Part shown: piece by piece, positions 35,618 to 46,131 of the stretch
How the letters are laid out: each line of letters opens with the position of its first letter
Numbering within the stretch: the first letter of the stretch is position 1
Virus record (IMG/VR): IMGVR_UViG_3300028131_000823
Coordinates: 1 to 64,000 of that record
Strand: one strand, 5' to 3'
Length of the DNA stretch: 64,000 bases
Source of the DNA: a virus
Position numbers and translations under genes: made by a program
The notes under the pieces: model-generated
Told to the model about the DNA's origin: nothing
Database searches by the model: none
Seen by the model: the letters and a program-made list of their open reading frames with translations, nothing else

Positions 35618-38600
35618 ATGTTTGAAGGTGGAGATGACCCAATATTAGGTGGAGATGACACTGACTCAGGTTCTGGAGACGGCCCAACTGATTTTAACGA
35701 CACTGATTCGGGTGCCGGTGGAACCCCAATAGGAGATGGTGGAGATAGCGGTGGAGACGCTGATGGGGATGGAGTAGCTGATAATAAAGATGCTTTTCCA
35801 AACGATCCAACTGAAACTGCTGATACAGATGGGGATGGTGTAGGTGATAACGCTGATGACTTTCCAACAGATCCTAACGAAGACACAGATTCAGATGAAG
35901 ATGGTGTAGGTGATAACGCCGATGACTTTCCAACAGATCCTAACGAAGATACTGATACTGATGGGGACGGTGTAGGTGATAACGCTGATGACTTTCCAAC
36001 AGATCCTAACGAAGATACTGATACTGACGGGGACGGTGTAGGAGATAACACCGATGCATTTCCAAATGATTCAACTGAAACTTTAGATTCTGATGGAGAT
36101 GGTGTAGGAGATAACACTGATTCATTTCCAACAGATCCTAACGAAGACACTGATTCAGATGGAGATGGTGTAGGAGATAACGCTGATGCATTTCCAAATA
36201 ATTCAACTGAAACTTTAGATTCAGATGGAGACGGTGTAGGAGATAACACTGATGCATTTCCAAATGATTCAACTGAAACTTTAGATTCTGATGGAGACGG
36301 CGTAGGTAATAACGCTGATGCATTTCCAAATGATTCAACTGAAACTTTAGATTCTGATGGAGATGGTGTAGGTGATAATGCAGATGATTTTCCAACAGAT
36401 CCTAATCAACAAGTAGCACAAATTAATCCTAATTTAATACAACAGGTAGCTGAATCTTTAGAAAACTTAAATGGAACGTCTGATGGAAGCGATCCTTATA
36501 GTAGTTTAACTCCTTTTAAAATTAGAACAGATATAGAAAATAATGGAAGATATGACAACATTTCAAAACCATTACTTAGAACAAATCCTAAAATAAGCAC
36601 TAATATAAAGTTAATAGTTGAAAATGATCAAATGTATTTAGAAAGTTTTAATGCGACTGATCAACTTGCTGCTTCTAATTATAAAAAATATTTAGTTAAA
36701 GAAACTGGATCATATTCATATGATGTTGCTAAATTTTGGAATAAAGATTCTACACCAAATGATTTAGTTTATAAAGTAAAAAGAGATAATTCAGATTTTT
36801 CAGTATTAGATAGTTATGAAAAACAATTAGAAGAAACTTATAATTATGGTACTTCTATAAATTATAATAAACTATATGATAGTGAATTTGCAATGTTAGC
36901 TCCAATTTGGCTAGATAAAAAAGTACCTTCTAAGTTTTTAATCTATAGGGTTAAAGATCCGATAAACACAAAGAATTATTCTAATTCTGAAAATTTAGAT
37001 AGAATTAATGAAATGCTTAAAAATGCAACATTAATAAAGACAATTGATCTTTCTAATGACTCTGCTATAGGTAAATATATTAGAAATTATGTAAATGATG
37101 ATAGTTTTCCAGACTCTCCATTAACTGTTTCATTTAATAAAGATGAACAAACTTTTTATAATGGTATAGATTTAGAAAAAGGTGGCTTCACTAGTAAAGG
37201 AGAATTTCACTATAAAGATACTATTAAAACAGATAAACCTATTATAGAATATAATGATTTTATAACTGAAGGTTTTTCTAGAAATAATTTAGCATGTGCA
37301 AACTTAGTTAATTTAGAATTTTTATTTGATGATGAAGAAGCTGAAGAGTTTTCTATAAATAGGTATTTTGGAATTTATGTAGATGAACATAAATTAGGAG
37401 GAGGATCCGTTGATAATATTAAAAACGATTTATTTACATTTAAAAAAGACACACTAATCAGTGAAATGGATTTAAGCGATGTTGGTTCCGGAACTTATAT
37501 GTTACCTCATAATGTGTTTTATCAAAATATGCCAATGTTAGGTTGGATTAAAAGTTTTTCAAATTATCATAATATTAAAAATGGAGTATATTGGAATCGT
37601 AAAAATTATGAATTAAGAGCAGATACTAATAATACTGATTATAGTTTATTTACAGGAATTAAAAAGACTAATAAAAACATAGAGATTATTGTTAATACAA
37701 GTGCAGCTTCTGATTTTATTAAAATTAAAATAATAGATAACCCATTAAATGGAGATGAGTTTAGACTTTTAAAATTAAAAAAACAAAGATTCACAATAAA
37801 GATTGTAGTTAATGAAAATACAGGGTCAGTAACATTAAATGATAATACTGGATTTGGTTATACAAGACCTTCAGGCGCAACTGAATATGACACTCTTCTA
37901 GATTTAGTAAACAATTGGCCTATCAGTGTAGGTAATACTTTTGAAAAGTATGAACCTTCTTTAATTCAACGTGGCAATAAATACTTTATAGAACTTGTAG
38001 AAAAGCAATATAATTTTGAAGAAAACCATAGTATTTTTTGTTTAAATAACAACTTAACAATATTAGATGTTAAAAAAACATACACTCATATTAATGTTGT
38101 AGAAAATACATTTATAGCCGATAACAACGTTGATAAAGGTAGATTTGAAAATAATAGATTCTCAAATCAAGGTACTTTAAAGAATGTTGCAGATTCAATA
38201 AGTTCACTAATTAATAATTATACTTTATTTAGTTCTATTGTTTTAGAAAATGAAATTATAATTTATTCAGACGTTGACGGTTATAATAGAGAATTAGGAA
38301 TTTTTGTTAAAAATTTATCTTCTTCTAATTTCATAGAAATAAATGAGGAATCCTCTAATAAAAACATAACTTCTAACTTTTTATTAAATAATGAAGTTTG
38401 GTATTTAAAAGGAGGAAGTAATGTAAATTCTTCAATTTATATTAATGAAGATGATGAAGATGAAATCAGTATAGGTGAATATTTATTAGATATTGAAAAT
38501 AGATTTAATGAGGTATTAGACATAGTAGATGATCCAAGAGAGATAAATTCTAATTTTAAAAGAGTAATTCTTAAAGATAAAAACAATGGTATAGAAAATA

Positions 38601-41320
38601 TTGTTAATGTTTATAAAGACTTTAAAATTGAATGGGGAATGTTTAGTGCATATGATATTCATGATATGGATTTTGATTTTTATGATGAATCTAATTCTGA
38701 TTTAAAAGAATTAGATTTAGAAGATGACATACTTTACCCATTTTCAAATGCAATTGATGAACCTACTGGGCCTAATGGAGAAATGCCTTTAGATGCATAT
38801 GCTGATGTTGAAAGGTTAAAGGAAGATTCTAATACTTATTTTTCTAATTTAATAAACATATTAGAAGATGAAAACAGTTTACCTGAAGGAAACACAATGA
38901 CTAGAATATCTAGTGAATTTGAAAGACTACAAGAAAATAATACAACGGAATTTGCTACAATCTCCAGAGTAGTTCCATATATTAATAAATGGTCTCTAAA
39001 GGATAGCTTAAACGTTAGAGAAAACCCATACTTTCTAAATTTAAATGAAGCATTTGGTGAAACTAATTTTGCTGCTTCTCTAGAAAGTTTAGATAGAGAC
39101 GAAACTAAAATGACACACGAATGGTTCTATATAGACGAATACCCTACATACTTAGAGTATTTTGATGTCGATAATACTTTTAGTTATTTAAAACCTTCAC
39201 CCAATATTGAATTTAGTTTAGATCATTTTAAAGATATAAATTTTGATTATTTTAAAACATATTTTGTAGGGACTGGGGCAATGGTTGGTTCTGATGAAAC
39301 ATTTGCTCAAACTTCATTTGGAAAATCTAGAACTTTTAAAAAGTATACAATAATAGAAGATGGAGGAGGTGAATCGTTTGCCTCAACAATATTTAAAGGT
39401 ATTAGATTTATACCTAAAACTAGAAAAAAAATTGAAAATAACATAACTAAAGAATTTATTAAAAATAGTGAATTTAATGGTTATAGATTTTCAACCGTTT
39501 TAAAAACATCCTTTGATGTAAATTCTCCAAATGAATTAAAACTTAGAATAATTCAAAATAAAAAATTTAAATTTGTTGTTTTAATTTTAGATTTAAATTT
39601 ATCAGATGATAACTTTAGATGTTTAAATAGAAAATTATTATATGAACTAGATCATAAGTTACAAGATCTTTATAACTATTCAAATAGCATAGTTTCGGGT
39701 GCATTAGATTTAAGTTCAGTTAATTTAAGTCAAGGTCAAAGCACTGTAATAGATGGAATTACTCACAACAGTAGTAGTGTTCCTTCATTTACTTCACAAA
39801 TACTTAAAGATCCTATAACTGGTTCTTATGGTATTTTAGAAGTTGAAGTTGCTGGAATAACATATGAACTAAACATAGACAATGTAATAAATGATAATAA
39901 AATTTCAGTTACTGGGGAAATGACAATAAATGGTGTTCCTCAACCTACTCAATTTTATACATTAAATCAATATAAGTCTGCAAGCTATTCATATAGAGGT
40001 GGAGGTATTTTTGCACATTCATCTTTATTAAATTTATTATCTGCTGGAAATGTTGCAAATGTTTTAAATACTACTAACAATGCTGAATATTTAACAGTTA
40101 ATGTTGATGGAAGTATTATTGAAAATACATTTTCTTTAGAAATGCAAGACGGTGTTGAAATAGTTAAAACTTCTAACTTATATCCTGAAATAGACATTAA
40201 TAAACCTAAAGCATTTGGATTAACAAATGAATCTATTGGATATAGTATAAAATCTAGAAACGAATATTTTGCTCTTTTAACTAGACAAAATGGAAAATAT
40301 ACCATAAATACTAAACCTATTATTACATTTAGTGAACCTTTTTCTATGCATAAAATTGAACCAGGTGACGGATATGATTGGAGCGATGTATATAGAACTC
40401 CAATTGGATATGTCTATAATTATAACATTGGTAATGCTGATGAAAATAAACTTGCAATAGAATTATATAAAAAACTAAATGGGTGTGGTGTATTATTTAA
40501 CATAGGTGAAGTTAAATCACCTTTACATGACAGCCAATGGGGAAGTATTAAAAATCATTTTTTCCATAAAGTAAACGACATAGATACTAGTGGAGTTATA
40601 AAACTTTCAGAATCAGATGATTTATTACCTAAATATAATTTAATAAATGAAATTGCTATTGAAAAGAAAAACAAAAATGTTTTCATGTCAAGATGGGAAG
40701 ATACTTACTACATTAGATCAACCAGTGGAGGAGGTATTCAATATATTCCAGGAACTAAAAATATAGTTGAAGAAAAAAGTTATATGAGTTCAAGCGCTAT
40801 AAAGTTAAATAAAGAATATGAAGTATTTAACTTTACACATGGAAGATATGAGGCTATTGAGGAGTTAAACAATATTAAATTATTAGGTGAATCTCAAAAT
40901 GATATTAATTATATAGAAACTGAAAGAGAAGTAATAATGGATTTTTATATGAGGGAGGCCGTTGTTAAAAAACTAAGCAGTTTAGGTTTAAGTTATACAA
41001 TGAACAGATTGGTAGAGGTTGAAAATAGTTTTGGTAGAATTGACACGTTAAGTGATGATATTAATGGATATGTTGCTGAAAATATAATACCTGCATTTTC
41101 AATAGATTCTATTAGATTAGCGGTATATGAAGGGAAAAAACAAATAACTACAATTGATATTATTTCTGATCCCTCTAATTTAAATGTAAATGGATATATC
41201 TCAGATGGTAATTTTACTTATAAATTAGACCCTGTAAACCCTCTCAATTTTAGATTAATATATAATAAAAGAATAGGCTACTCTTATAAGATTAGACCTT
41301 TAATAAAAATAAAGTCATAA
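35618..41320 (+). CDS. Giant virion protein with N-terminal thrombospondin type 3-like calcium repeats (1900 aa)
   Basis: 1900 residues, the largest protein in the window. After a Gly/Asp-rich start, residues about 47-265 are ten tandem 22-residue units of the form DGDGVGDNxDxFPxDxxExx, the calcium-binding thrombospondin type 3 repeat common in Bacteroidota surface proteins. The remaining 1600 residues are Asn/Lys/Ile-rich mixed alpha/beta with no catalytic motif seen; segments such as YWNRKNYELRADTNNTDYSL suggest beta domains. It has its own late promoter and precedes a collagen-like fibre protein. Likely a long tail fibre or baseplate appendage. Confidence 0.6.
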   Translation: MFEGGDDPILGGDDTDSGSGDGPTDFNDTDSGAGGTPIGDGGDSGGDADGDGVADNKDAFPNDPTETADTDGDGVGDNADDFPTDPNEDTDSDEDGVGDNADDFPTDPNEDTDTDGDGVGDNADDFPTDPNEDTDTDGDGVGDNTDAFPNDSTETLDSDGDGVGDNTDSFPTDPNEDTDSDGDGVGDNADAFPNNSTETLDSDGDGVGDNTDAFPNDSTETLDSDGDGVGNNADAFPNDSTETLDSDGDGVGDNADDFPTDPNQQVAQINPNLIQQVAESLENLNGTSDGSDPYSSLTPFKIRTDIENNGRYDNISKPLLRTNPKISTNIKLIVENDQMYLESFNATDQLAASNYKKYLVKETGSYSYDVAKFWNKDSTPNDLVYKVKRDNSDFSVLDSYEKQLEETYNYGTSINYNKLYDSEFAMLAPIWLDKKVPSKFLIYRVKDPINTKNYSNSENLDRINEMLKNATLIKTIDLSNDSAIGKYIRNYVNDDSFPDSPLTVSFNKDEQTFYNGIDLEKGGFTSKGEFHYKDTIKTDKPIIEYNDFITEGFSRNNLACANLVNLEFLFDDEEAEEFSINRYFGIYVDEHKLGGGSVDNIKNDLFTFKKDTLISEMDLSDVGSGTYMLPHNVFYQNMPMLGWIKSFSNYHNIKNGVYWNRKNYELRADTNNTDYSLFTGIKKTNKNIEIIVNTSAASDFIKIKIIDNPLNGDEFRLLKLKKQRFTIKIVVNENTGSVTLNDNTGFGYTRPSGATEYDTLLDLVNNWPISVGNTFEKYEPSLIQRGNKYFIELVEKQYNFEENHSIFCLNNNLTILDVKKTYTHINVVENTFIADNNVDKGRFENNRFSNQGTLKNVADSISSLINNYTLFSSIVLENEIIIYSDVDGYNRELGIFVKNLSSSNFIEINEESSNKNITSNFLLNNEVWYLKGGSNVNSSIYINEDDEDEISIGEYLLDIENRFNEVLDIVDDPREINSNFKRVILKDKNNGIENIVNVYKDFKIEWGMFSAYDIHDMDFDFYDESNSDLKELDLEDDILYPFSNAIDEPTGPNGEMPLDAYADVERLKEDSNTYFSNLINILEDENSLPEGNTMTRISSEFERLQENNTTEFATISRVVPYINKWSLKDSLNVRENPYFLNLNEAFGETNFAASLESLDRDETKMTHEWFYIDEYPTYLEYFDVDNTFSYLKPSPNIEFSLDHFKDINFDYFKTYFVGTGAMVGSDETFAQTSFGKSRTFKKYTIIEDGGGESFASTIFKGIRFIPKTRKKIENNITKEFIKNSEFNGYRFSTVLKTSFDVNSPNELKLRIIQNKKFKFVVLILDLNLSDDNFRCLNRKLLYELDHKLQDLYNYSNSIVSGALDLSSVNLSQGQSTVIDGITHNSSSVPSFTSQILKDPITGSYGILEVEVAGITYELNIDNVINDNKISVTGEMTINGVPQPTQFYTLNQYKSASYSYRGGGIFAHSSLLNLLSAGNVANVLNTTNNAEYLTVNVDGSIIENTFSLEMQDGVEIVKTSNLYPEIDINKPKAFGLTNESIGYSIKSRNEYFALLTRQNGKYTINTKPIITFSEPFSMHKIEPGDGYDWSDVYRTPIGYVYNYNIGNADENKLAIELYKKLNGCGVLFNIGEVKSPLHDSQWGSIKNHFFHKVNDIDTSGVIKLSESDDLLPKYNLINEIAIEKKNKNVFMSRWEDTYYIRSTSGGGIQYIPGTKNIVEEKSYMSSSAIKLNKEYEVFNFTHGRYEAIEELNNIKLLGESQNDINYIETEREVIMDFYMREAVVKKLSSLGLSYTMNRLVEVENSFGRIDTLSDDINGYVAENIIPAFSIDSIRLAVYEGKKQITTIDIISDPSNLNVNGYISDGNFTYKLDPVNPLNFRLIYNKRIGYSYKIRPLIKIKS
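35756..36411 (+). repeat. Tandem 66-bp repeats encoding TSP3-like calcium-binding units
   Basis: Ten consecutive 66-bp units encode 22-residue DGDGVGDN-type repeats. Units differ at a few positions, alternating between an ADDFPTDPNEDT type and a DAFPNDSTETLD type, which suggests duplication in blocks and ongoing copy-number change. Long open frames on the opposite strand are a by-product of this composition. Confidence 0.85.
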
Positions 41321-41321
41321 A

Positions 41322-43313
41322 ATGGCAATAAATATAAAAGAATTATTCGATGCTGACTCAGATAATATCAAGGTTGAAAAGACAAATTACAACTTTGATC
41401 AAGTTTTAGCAAATGGTGGAGGGCCAATTGGTCCTAAAGGAGTTCAAGGAACTACCGGAAACGTAGGACAAAAAGGAGACGGAGGTGATAAAGGTGATAA
41501 AGGTGACGGTGGACAAAAAGGAGAACAAGGTGTTTCTTTAAATATATGGGACAGTGATGTTAATTCATCCGTAGCTCCATTGTTTAATATACTAAGACCT
41601 TTTAATCAGTCTGGAACTATACCTAATCAAGCATTAACTTCTAGAATTATATTAGGAGACGACACAAGTGTCTCTACTGCTCCTTCATATTCTCCAACCG
41701 CATTATTAAGTATGTTGTTAAAGGCAGATGATGCTCCAAACCATATTGAGCTAAAGGTAGATAATAGCAATGCTGCAATTTACAATATTAGAAGTGAATA
41801 TTCTAACGGTAATGGTACTACTTTAAAAATAGTAGGAAGCGCTGCTGCTGTTCAAGGGGAAACTGTTAATATGACAATAAACCCTGGAAATAATATTACA
41901 TTATTAGGTTCTACTTTAAATTTTGAAGGAAGTGGACTTATTGAAATATTGTCTAATGGATCTGCAATACAGATAGAAGGAAATCAAGGAGTGACGATCG
42001 ATGGTCAGGATGGAGACATATTAATTGACAACACGTCAGGAGACAGCAACATTGATATAAATTCTAATGAGGATTTAAACTTAGATGCTTCTGCGGTTAA
42101 TATAATAGCAAATGGAGGTGGAGACAATTTAGATATTGCTATTACAGCAAATGATGGAGAAGTTAATATTAAGGCTTTAAATGATAATGATGTTTTAATT
42201 GGAAATGCTGCCGGTACGGATTCTATTTATTTGGCGGCGAAAAGCTTAATAAGATTAAATACTCCTATTTTTCGAATAAATGCGACAACTAATGTTGATA
42301 TTAATTCACCTGTATTAGATATTGATGTTTCAAATGCGACTAATATTACAACTGCGAATACTAACGTAATTAACGTATCTAGTGCTTCTGGTTTTAATGA
42401 TCTACAAGTAGAATCTGCATCTAAACTTAAAATAGAAAAGGAATTAATTACAGCTGACAAATCATTATTTTTTAGTGATAGTGATGGAGACCATGATGGC
42501 GATACTGATGGGGCTATTGATCCTACTGAAGTAAGTTCAGGTGATGGTATTAGATTTAAAGGAGGTGCAGCAGCAACCGGTGGGCCTGCTATAGGCTCTA
42601 CAACTGCAGGCTTTTATCCTGCTCCGAATAATGGATCAACTGACGATAAAAGAACTCTTAGCGATTATTTCTTTGAAGATAATTTAGTAGATCCTATTAC
42701 TGCAAATAAAAGATCAGATGCAGCAAGTGGAACTCTAAGCAGTGAACCCACTGGTAGCACATTTGACTCATTGCCTACAGGTTCTGGTGGAAGTAGTAGC
42801 GTTGTATCGTATGTAAAAATTGGAAATTCAATTAGTGTAAATGGAAGGTTTACGTGTAGATCTCATACCTTATGGTCACTATATGATATTGATGGTAGCT
42901 TTAATAATAATTATTTTGTATTAAGATTTGATGAGACTTTTCCATATTTAAATAGTGGAACTTCTCCTGTATATGCAAATATTGCTATCTCTACACAATT
43001 CGGTAGTGATCTAAACCTAGCGATAGGCCCAGGTACATCTGTTGATGTTTATTTTGGATTTGTAGGAGTAATTTATCCTAATTCTAATACTATTCATTTT
43101 TATAAAAATGGTGTAAGAACAGTAAATGGTCAAAATCCTATAACTCCTATACCATTGTCTCCTAAAGATTTAAGTAGAAATGCTTCAACGACATCGGATC
43201 AAAGTATTGACATTTCATTTTCATTTACCATGCCTACTATTTGGAATTCATACAATAGAGAATATACAAGCGGTACTAGTATCAATGATGGTGATGGTAA
43301 ATTAGGTGGTTAA
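41322..43313 (+). CDS. Collagen-like tail fibre protein
   Basis: 663 residues. Residues about 33-67 are a Gly-x-x collagen-like run (GPIGPKGVQGTTGNVGQKGD and on), a trimerising stalk in many phage fibres. Residues 130-370 are a long repetitive beta-helix region rich in Asn, Asp and Ile (ILIDNTSGDSNIDINSNEDL). The C-terminal 190 residues form a globular domain (VSYVKIGNSISVNGRFTCRS; HFYKNGVRTVNG), of the kind found at fibre tips. Likely receptor-binding or its support. Confidence 0.65.
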   Translation: MAINIKELFDADSDNIKVEKTNYNFDQVLANGGGPIGPKGVQGTTGNVGQKGDGGDKGDKGDGGQKGEQGVSLNIWDSDVNSSVAPLFNILRPFNQSGTIPNQALTSRIILGDDTSVSTAPSYSPTALLSMLLKADDAPNHIELKVDNSNAAIYNIRSEYSNGNGTTLKIVGSAAAVQGETVNMTINPGNNITLLGSTLNFEGSGLIEILSNGSAIQIEGNQGVTIDGQDGDILIDNTSGDSNIDINSNEDLNLDASAVNIIANGGGDNLDIAITANDGEVNIKALNDNDVLIGNAAGTDSIYLAAKSLIRLNTPIFRINATTNVDINSPVLDIDVSNATNITTANTNVINVSSASGFNDLQVESASKLKIEKELITADKSLFFSDSDGDHDGDTDGAIDPTEVSSGDGIRFKGGAAATGGPAIGSTTAGFYPAPNNGSTDDKRTLSDYFFEDNLVDPITANKRSDAASGTLSSEPTGSTFDSLPTGSGGSSSVVSYVKIGNSISVNGRFTCRSHTLWSLYDIDGSFNNNYFVLRFDETFPYLNSGTSPVYANIAISTQFGSDLNLAIGPGTSVDVYFGFVGVIYPNSNTIHFYKNGVRTVNGQNPITPIPLSPKDLSRNASTTSDQSIDISFSFTMPTIWNSYNREYTSGTSINDGDGKLGG

Positions 43314-43329
43314 TAAAATAAAAAAATAA

Positions 43330-44127
43330 ATGTTTAAAAGTTTAGAAATAAAGCCAATTCATTTTATAGCAACTATTTTATTGCTTATTATTTTACTAAT
43401 GCATCAATGTAATAGGACTTCTAAAATAAAGGCTATTAATAAAGGCTTAGAGGTTAAAGTAGAAAGAGCGGGTCAAAATATTATCGCTAGTCAAGATAGT
43501 ATAAAATATTATAAAAATGAAAATGACTTCTTAGTTAGCGAAATTACAGCATATGAGTTTACTGCAGAAGAATTAACAAATGACGCGAATGACTTATATG
43601 CAAAATACGAAAATGCACTAGGAGATATTAAAAAACTTAAAAAGGTAAATCAATTGTTAAGTGCAGAAATTAATATTAAAGAAGTTGATACAGTTTACGC
43701 TTTTATAGAAAGTGATTCAGTTTTATATTTTAATGATTCTACAGTTTATGGAGATGGCAATTGGAGAAAATGGAATAGTAAGATTAGTCTGTTCGAAAAA
43801 GATAATAAATTAACAGGTGCATTGAATAGTTTTAGTTATGAACAAGGAATTAAACTATACTCAAGTGTTGAGGAAATTGATGGCATTAAAAAAATTAATA
43901 TTGCTACAAAATATCCGGGCTTAACATTTAATAGTATTGAAGGAATTAGTCTCATTGAAGATGAGATAAATAAAGCAAAGGAAGAATATAAAAGTAGAGT
44001 TAAATTAGGTCTAGGAGTTGGCTATGGCTTAACTTTTACAAAAGACAATAGAGTTTATCATGGACCTCAACTTGGTTTATTTTTAACATATACTCCAAAG
44101 TTGTTCAATTTTAAAAGAGATAAATAA
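43330..44127 (+). CDS. Membrane-anchored coiled-coil protein with OM-barrel-like end; spanin candidate
   Basis: 265 residues. One N-terminal membrane segment (PIHFIATILLLIILLMHQC), then a coiled coil (about 30-120; YAKYENALGDIKKLKKVNQL), a beta domain, and a C-terminus VKLGLGVGYGLTFTKDNRVY followed by GPQLGLFLTYTPKLF, which looks like two outer-membrane beta strands ending in an aromatic residue. An inner-membrane anchor, periplasmic coil and outer-membrane-like end is the layout expected for a spanin in a Bacteroidota phage. No lipobox is convincing. The fibre-gene neighbourhood also allows a virion role. Confidence 0.45.
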   Translation: MFKSLEIKPIHFIATILLLIILLMHQCNRTSKIKAINKGLEVKVERAGQNIIASQDSIKYYKNENDFLVSEITAYEFTAEELTNDANDLYAKYENALGDIKKLKKVNQLLSAEINIKEVDTVYAFIESDSVLYFNDSTVYGDGNWRKWNSKISLFEKDNKLTGALNSFSYEQGIKLYSSVEEIDGIKKINIATKYPGLTFNSIEGISLIEDEINKAKEEYKSRVKLGLGVGYGLTFTKDNRVYHGPQLGLFLTYTPKLFNFKRDK

Positions 44128-44130
44128 ATT

Positions 44131-46131
44131 ATGGCAGAAAGTTCAAGATATTACAAAATAGATAATGATATACTTTTAGAGTTTATCTATCACGATCAAG
44201 CAGATACCACTCCTTATGAGATAGACGTTGATGATAATGGTAGTGAGATGAAAATACTAAGTACCGATGAATCAAATCCTGCATTAACTAGACATCTTAT
44301 AAATGAACTAGGCAGCGATGTTGTGAATTTCGATGTTACTGAAGATGGAGCTTATATATCAATTGAAGGATTTGCTGCAAGAACTCTGTTATTAGAAGTT
44401 GGAAAAACATATAAGTTTAATTTAAGTGCTCTTACTATTGCTGCTAACTTTGCAATTACTGGAACGAATAATGCTAGTGGATTAAGTGGAAACATATTCA
44501 CATACATTCCAGCAAATACAGGAAATTTTGAATATTCTTTAACTAATTTCATAGGTGGCAAAGTTACAGTTGGAAATGTTGCAAACCCATTATTTGCTAC
44601 ACCGGATGAAGAAACTGGTAATAGTATCATAACTGGCTCGGGAAGTATCGAAAGATACCATGCTGTAAATGTTAATGAAAATAAATATGCTCTTTTAGAT
44701 AGTACTGAAGGATTTATAGATAGTGTAGAATGGACCGGTACTGATTCTACTGAATTATTAGCAAGTCAAACAAACGCTACAAATAATATTACTAAAATAA
44801 AATATGATAAAGTTAGACTTCATTTAAGAAGTGGTTTTAGTTTTGCAGCAAGAGGTTATGAGGGTTTTTTATTCGAAGTAAAAACTAATAGAACATCAGG
44901 AGTTCAAAACTTTTTAACTCAAATAGTTTATTTAAATACTTCAAGTTTTGAAATTAAAAATCCAAGACCCTTTATATTAAGTGAAACTCTTTATAGTAAT
45001 TTTATAGAAGTTAAACTACCAACATTAAAAGATCAGTTTGTAGATTTTAACAATTTATTTTATGACAATGGTTCTGGCTCTAGTGACTTAGACCCTACTT
45101 CAAATTATGAAGTTTCTTTAAAATTAGTTGATGTTTTAGAAGATACTAATGGGACTGACTACATTTACACAGGAGACGAAACTAATTTCACAATTGCTAA
45201 AGAAGATGAATTCCAAGATTTTACAGTAGTTGTAGAAGAGGCAACTGATGGAGACTACTTTAAAATATATGGAGAGAAAGATAATAGTGCAGCAGACTTT
45301 GAGTCCTATATAATAAATAGAATATCGACAAGCTCAGATGACATTAGCGTTATTTATGATATTATAGTAAATGAACAAATAGGCACAAGTTATATTGAAA
45401 CATATTCAACTTCAATTACGCAAACTCAAGATTTTGAAGAGCCAATTCAATTTAGACCAATTATACAAAATGCAAATAACGCTGCAAGTTTTATGATTGA
45501 TGTGACTATGAGAATTTACAATCAAACAGACAATACTCAAATTGTAAAGAGAGGAAGTTTAATCGGTAACAACGCGCCTAAATATGGTAAGAGAATGATG
45601 CAAGTAAATATAGCATCAAGTGCTAACTTAACTAGAGTATATAATACTCTTCCGGATTTACAAGCTTCAAGGAATGTTGCACAGGTGATTAATTCTAGTT
45701 TACCTAAAGCTCAAGTAAAGTATGCACCTGCATTTATTGAGAGATTAAATGTTGTAGTTAATGTAGGAAATGTAACAATAGATGATGGTCAAATTACTTC
45801 TATTAATAATCAAAGTGGTTTAGAAATATCACCATTTGATATGTATGTTAAATTTAGTATTTCTAAAATCGACAATGGTGAAAGAAAGGCAATATCTTTT
45901 ACTAATTTAAAAAATATAAAACTTAATTTTTCAGATGGCATTTATTTTAACAATGTTACAAGTTTTAAAGATGTTGATTTAAGCAATGGAGAAGTCCTAT
46001 TTAAGATAGATAAAGCAAATGCTAGTAAATTACAAGGTAAAGGTGGTCTAAAAGATAAAAAATATTATATTTCAATCGATAACGGAAGTACTGAAACTAT
46101 GGTGTTTAAAGGTAAATATACAATAGTATGA
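44131..46131 (+). CDS. Tail/fibre structural protein (666 aa)
   Basis: 666 residues, beta-rich throughout, with Thr/Asn/Asp-rich domains (VDDNGSEMKILSTDESN; KTYKFNLSALTIAANFAITG) and a helix-poor C-terminus. Ends in an ATGA overlap with the next gene. No family recognised; composition and position place it in the virion. Confidence 0.5.
   Translation: MAESSRYYKIDNDILLEFIYHDQADTTPYEIDVDDNGSEMKILSTDESNPALTRHLINELGSDVVNFDVTEDGAYISIEGFAARTLLLEVGKTYKFNLSALTIAANFAITGTNNASGLSGNIFTYIPANTGNFEYSLTNFIGGKVTVGNVANPLFATPDEETGNSIITGSGSIERYHAVNVNENKYALLDSTEGFIDSVEWTGTDSTELLASQTNATNNITKIKYDKVRLHLRSGFSFAARGYEGFLFEVKTNRTSGVQNFLTQIVYLNTSSFEIKNPRPFILSETLYSNFIEVKLPTLKDQFVDFNNLFYDNGSGSSDLDPTSNYEVSLKLVDVLEDTNGTDYIYTGDETNFTIAKEDEFQDFTVVVEEATDGDYFKIYGEKDNSAADFESYIINRISTSSDDISVIYDIIVNEQIGTSYIETYSTSITQTQDFEEPIQFRPIIQNANNAASFMIDVTMRIYNQTDNTQIVKRGSLIGNNAPKYGKRMMQVNIASSANLTRVYNTLPDLQASRNVAQVINSSLPKAQVKYAPAFIERLNVVVNVGNVTIDDGQITSINNQSGLEISPFDMYVKFSISKIDNGERKAISFTNLKNIKLNFSDGIYFNNVTSFKDVDLSNGEVLFKIDKANASKLQGKGGLKDKKYYISIDNGSTETMVFKGKYTIV

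Noticed and set aside
35593-36249. A 218-codon minus-strand frame rich in SPTPSPSES
   Set aside because: It is the antisense shadow of the TSP3 repeat region; low complexity, no upstream start signals, opposite to all other genes.
35756-36411. Regular 66-bp repeats as a possible CRISPR array
   Set aside because: Units are contiguous, lie in frame within a long gene and encode conserved calcium-binding residues; no unique spacers.
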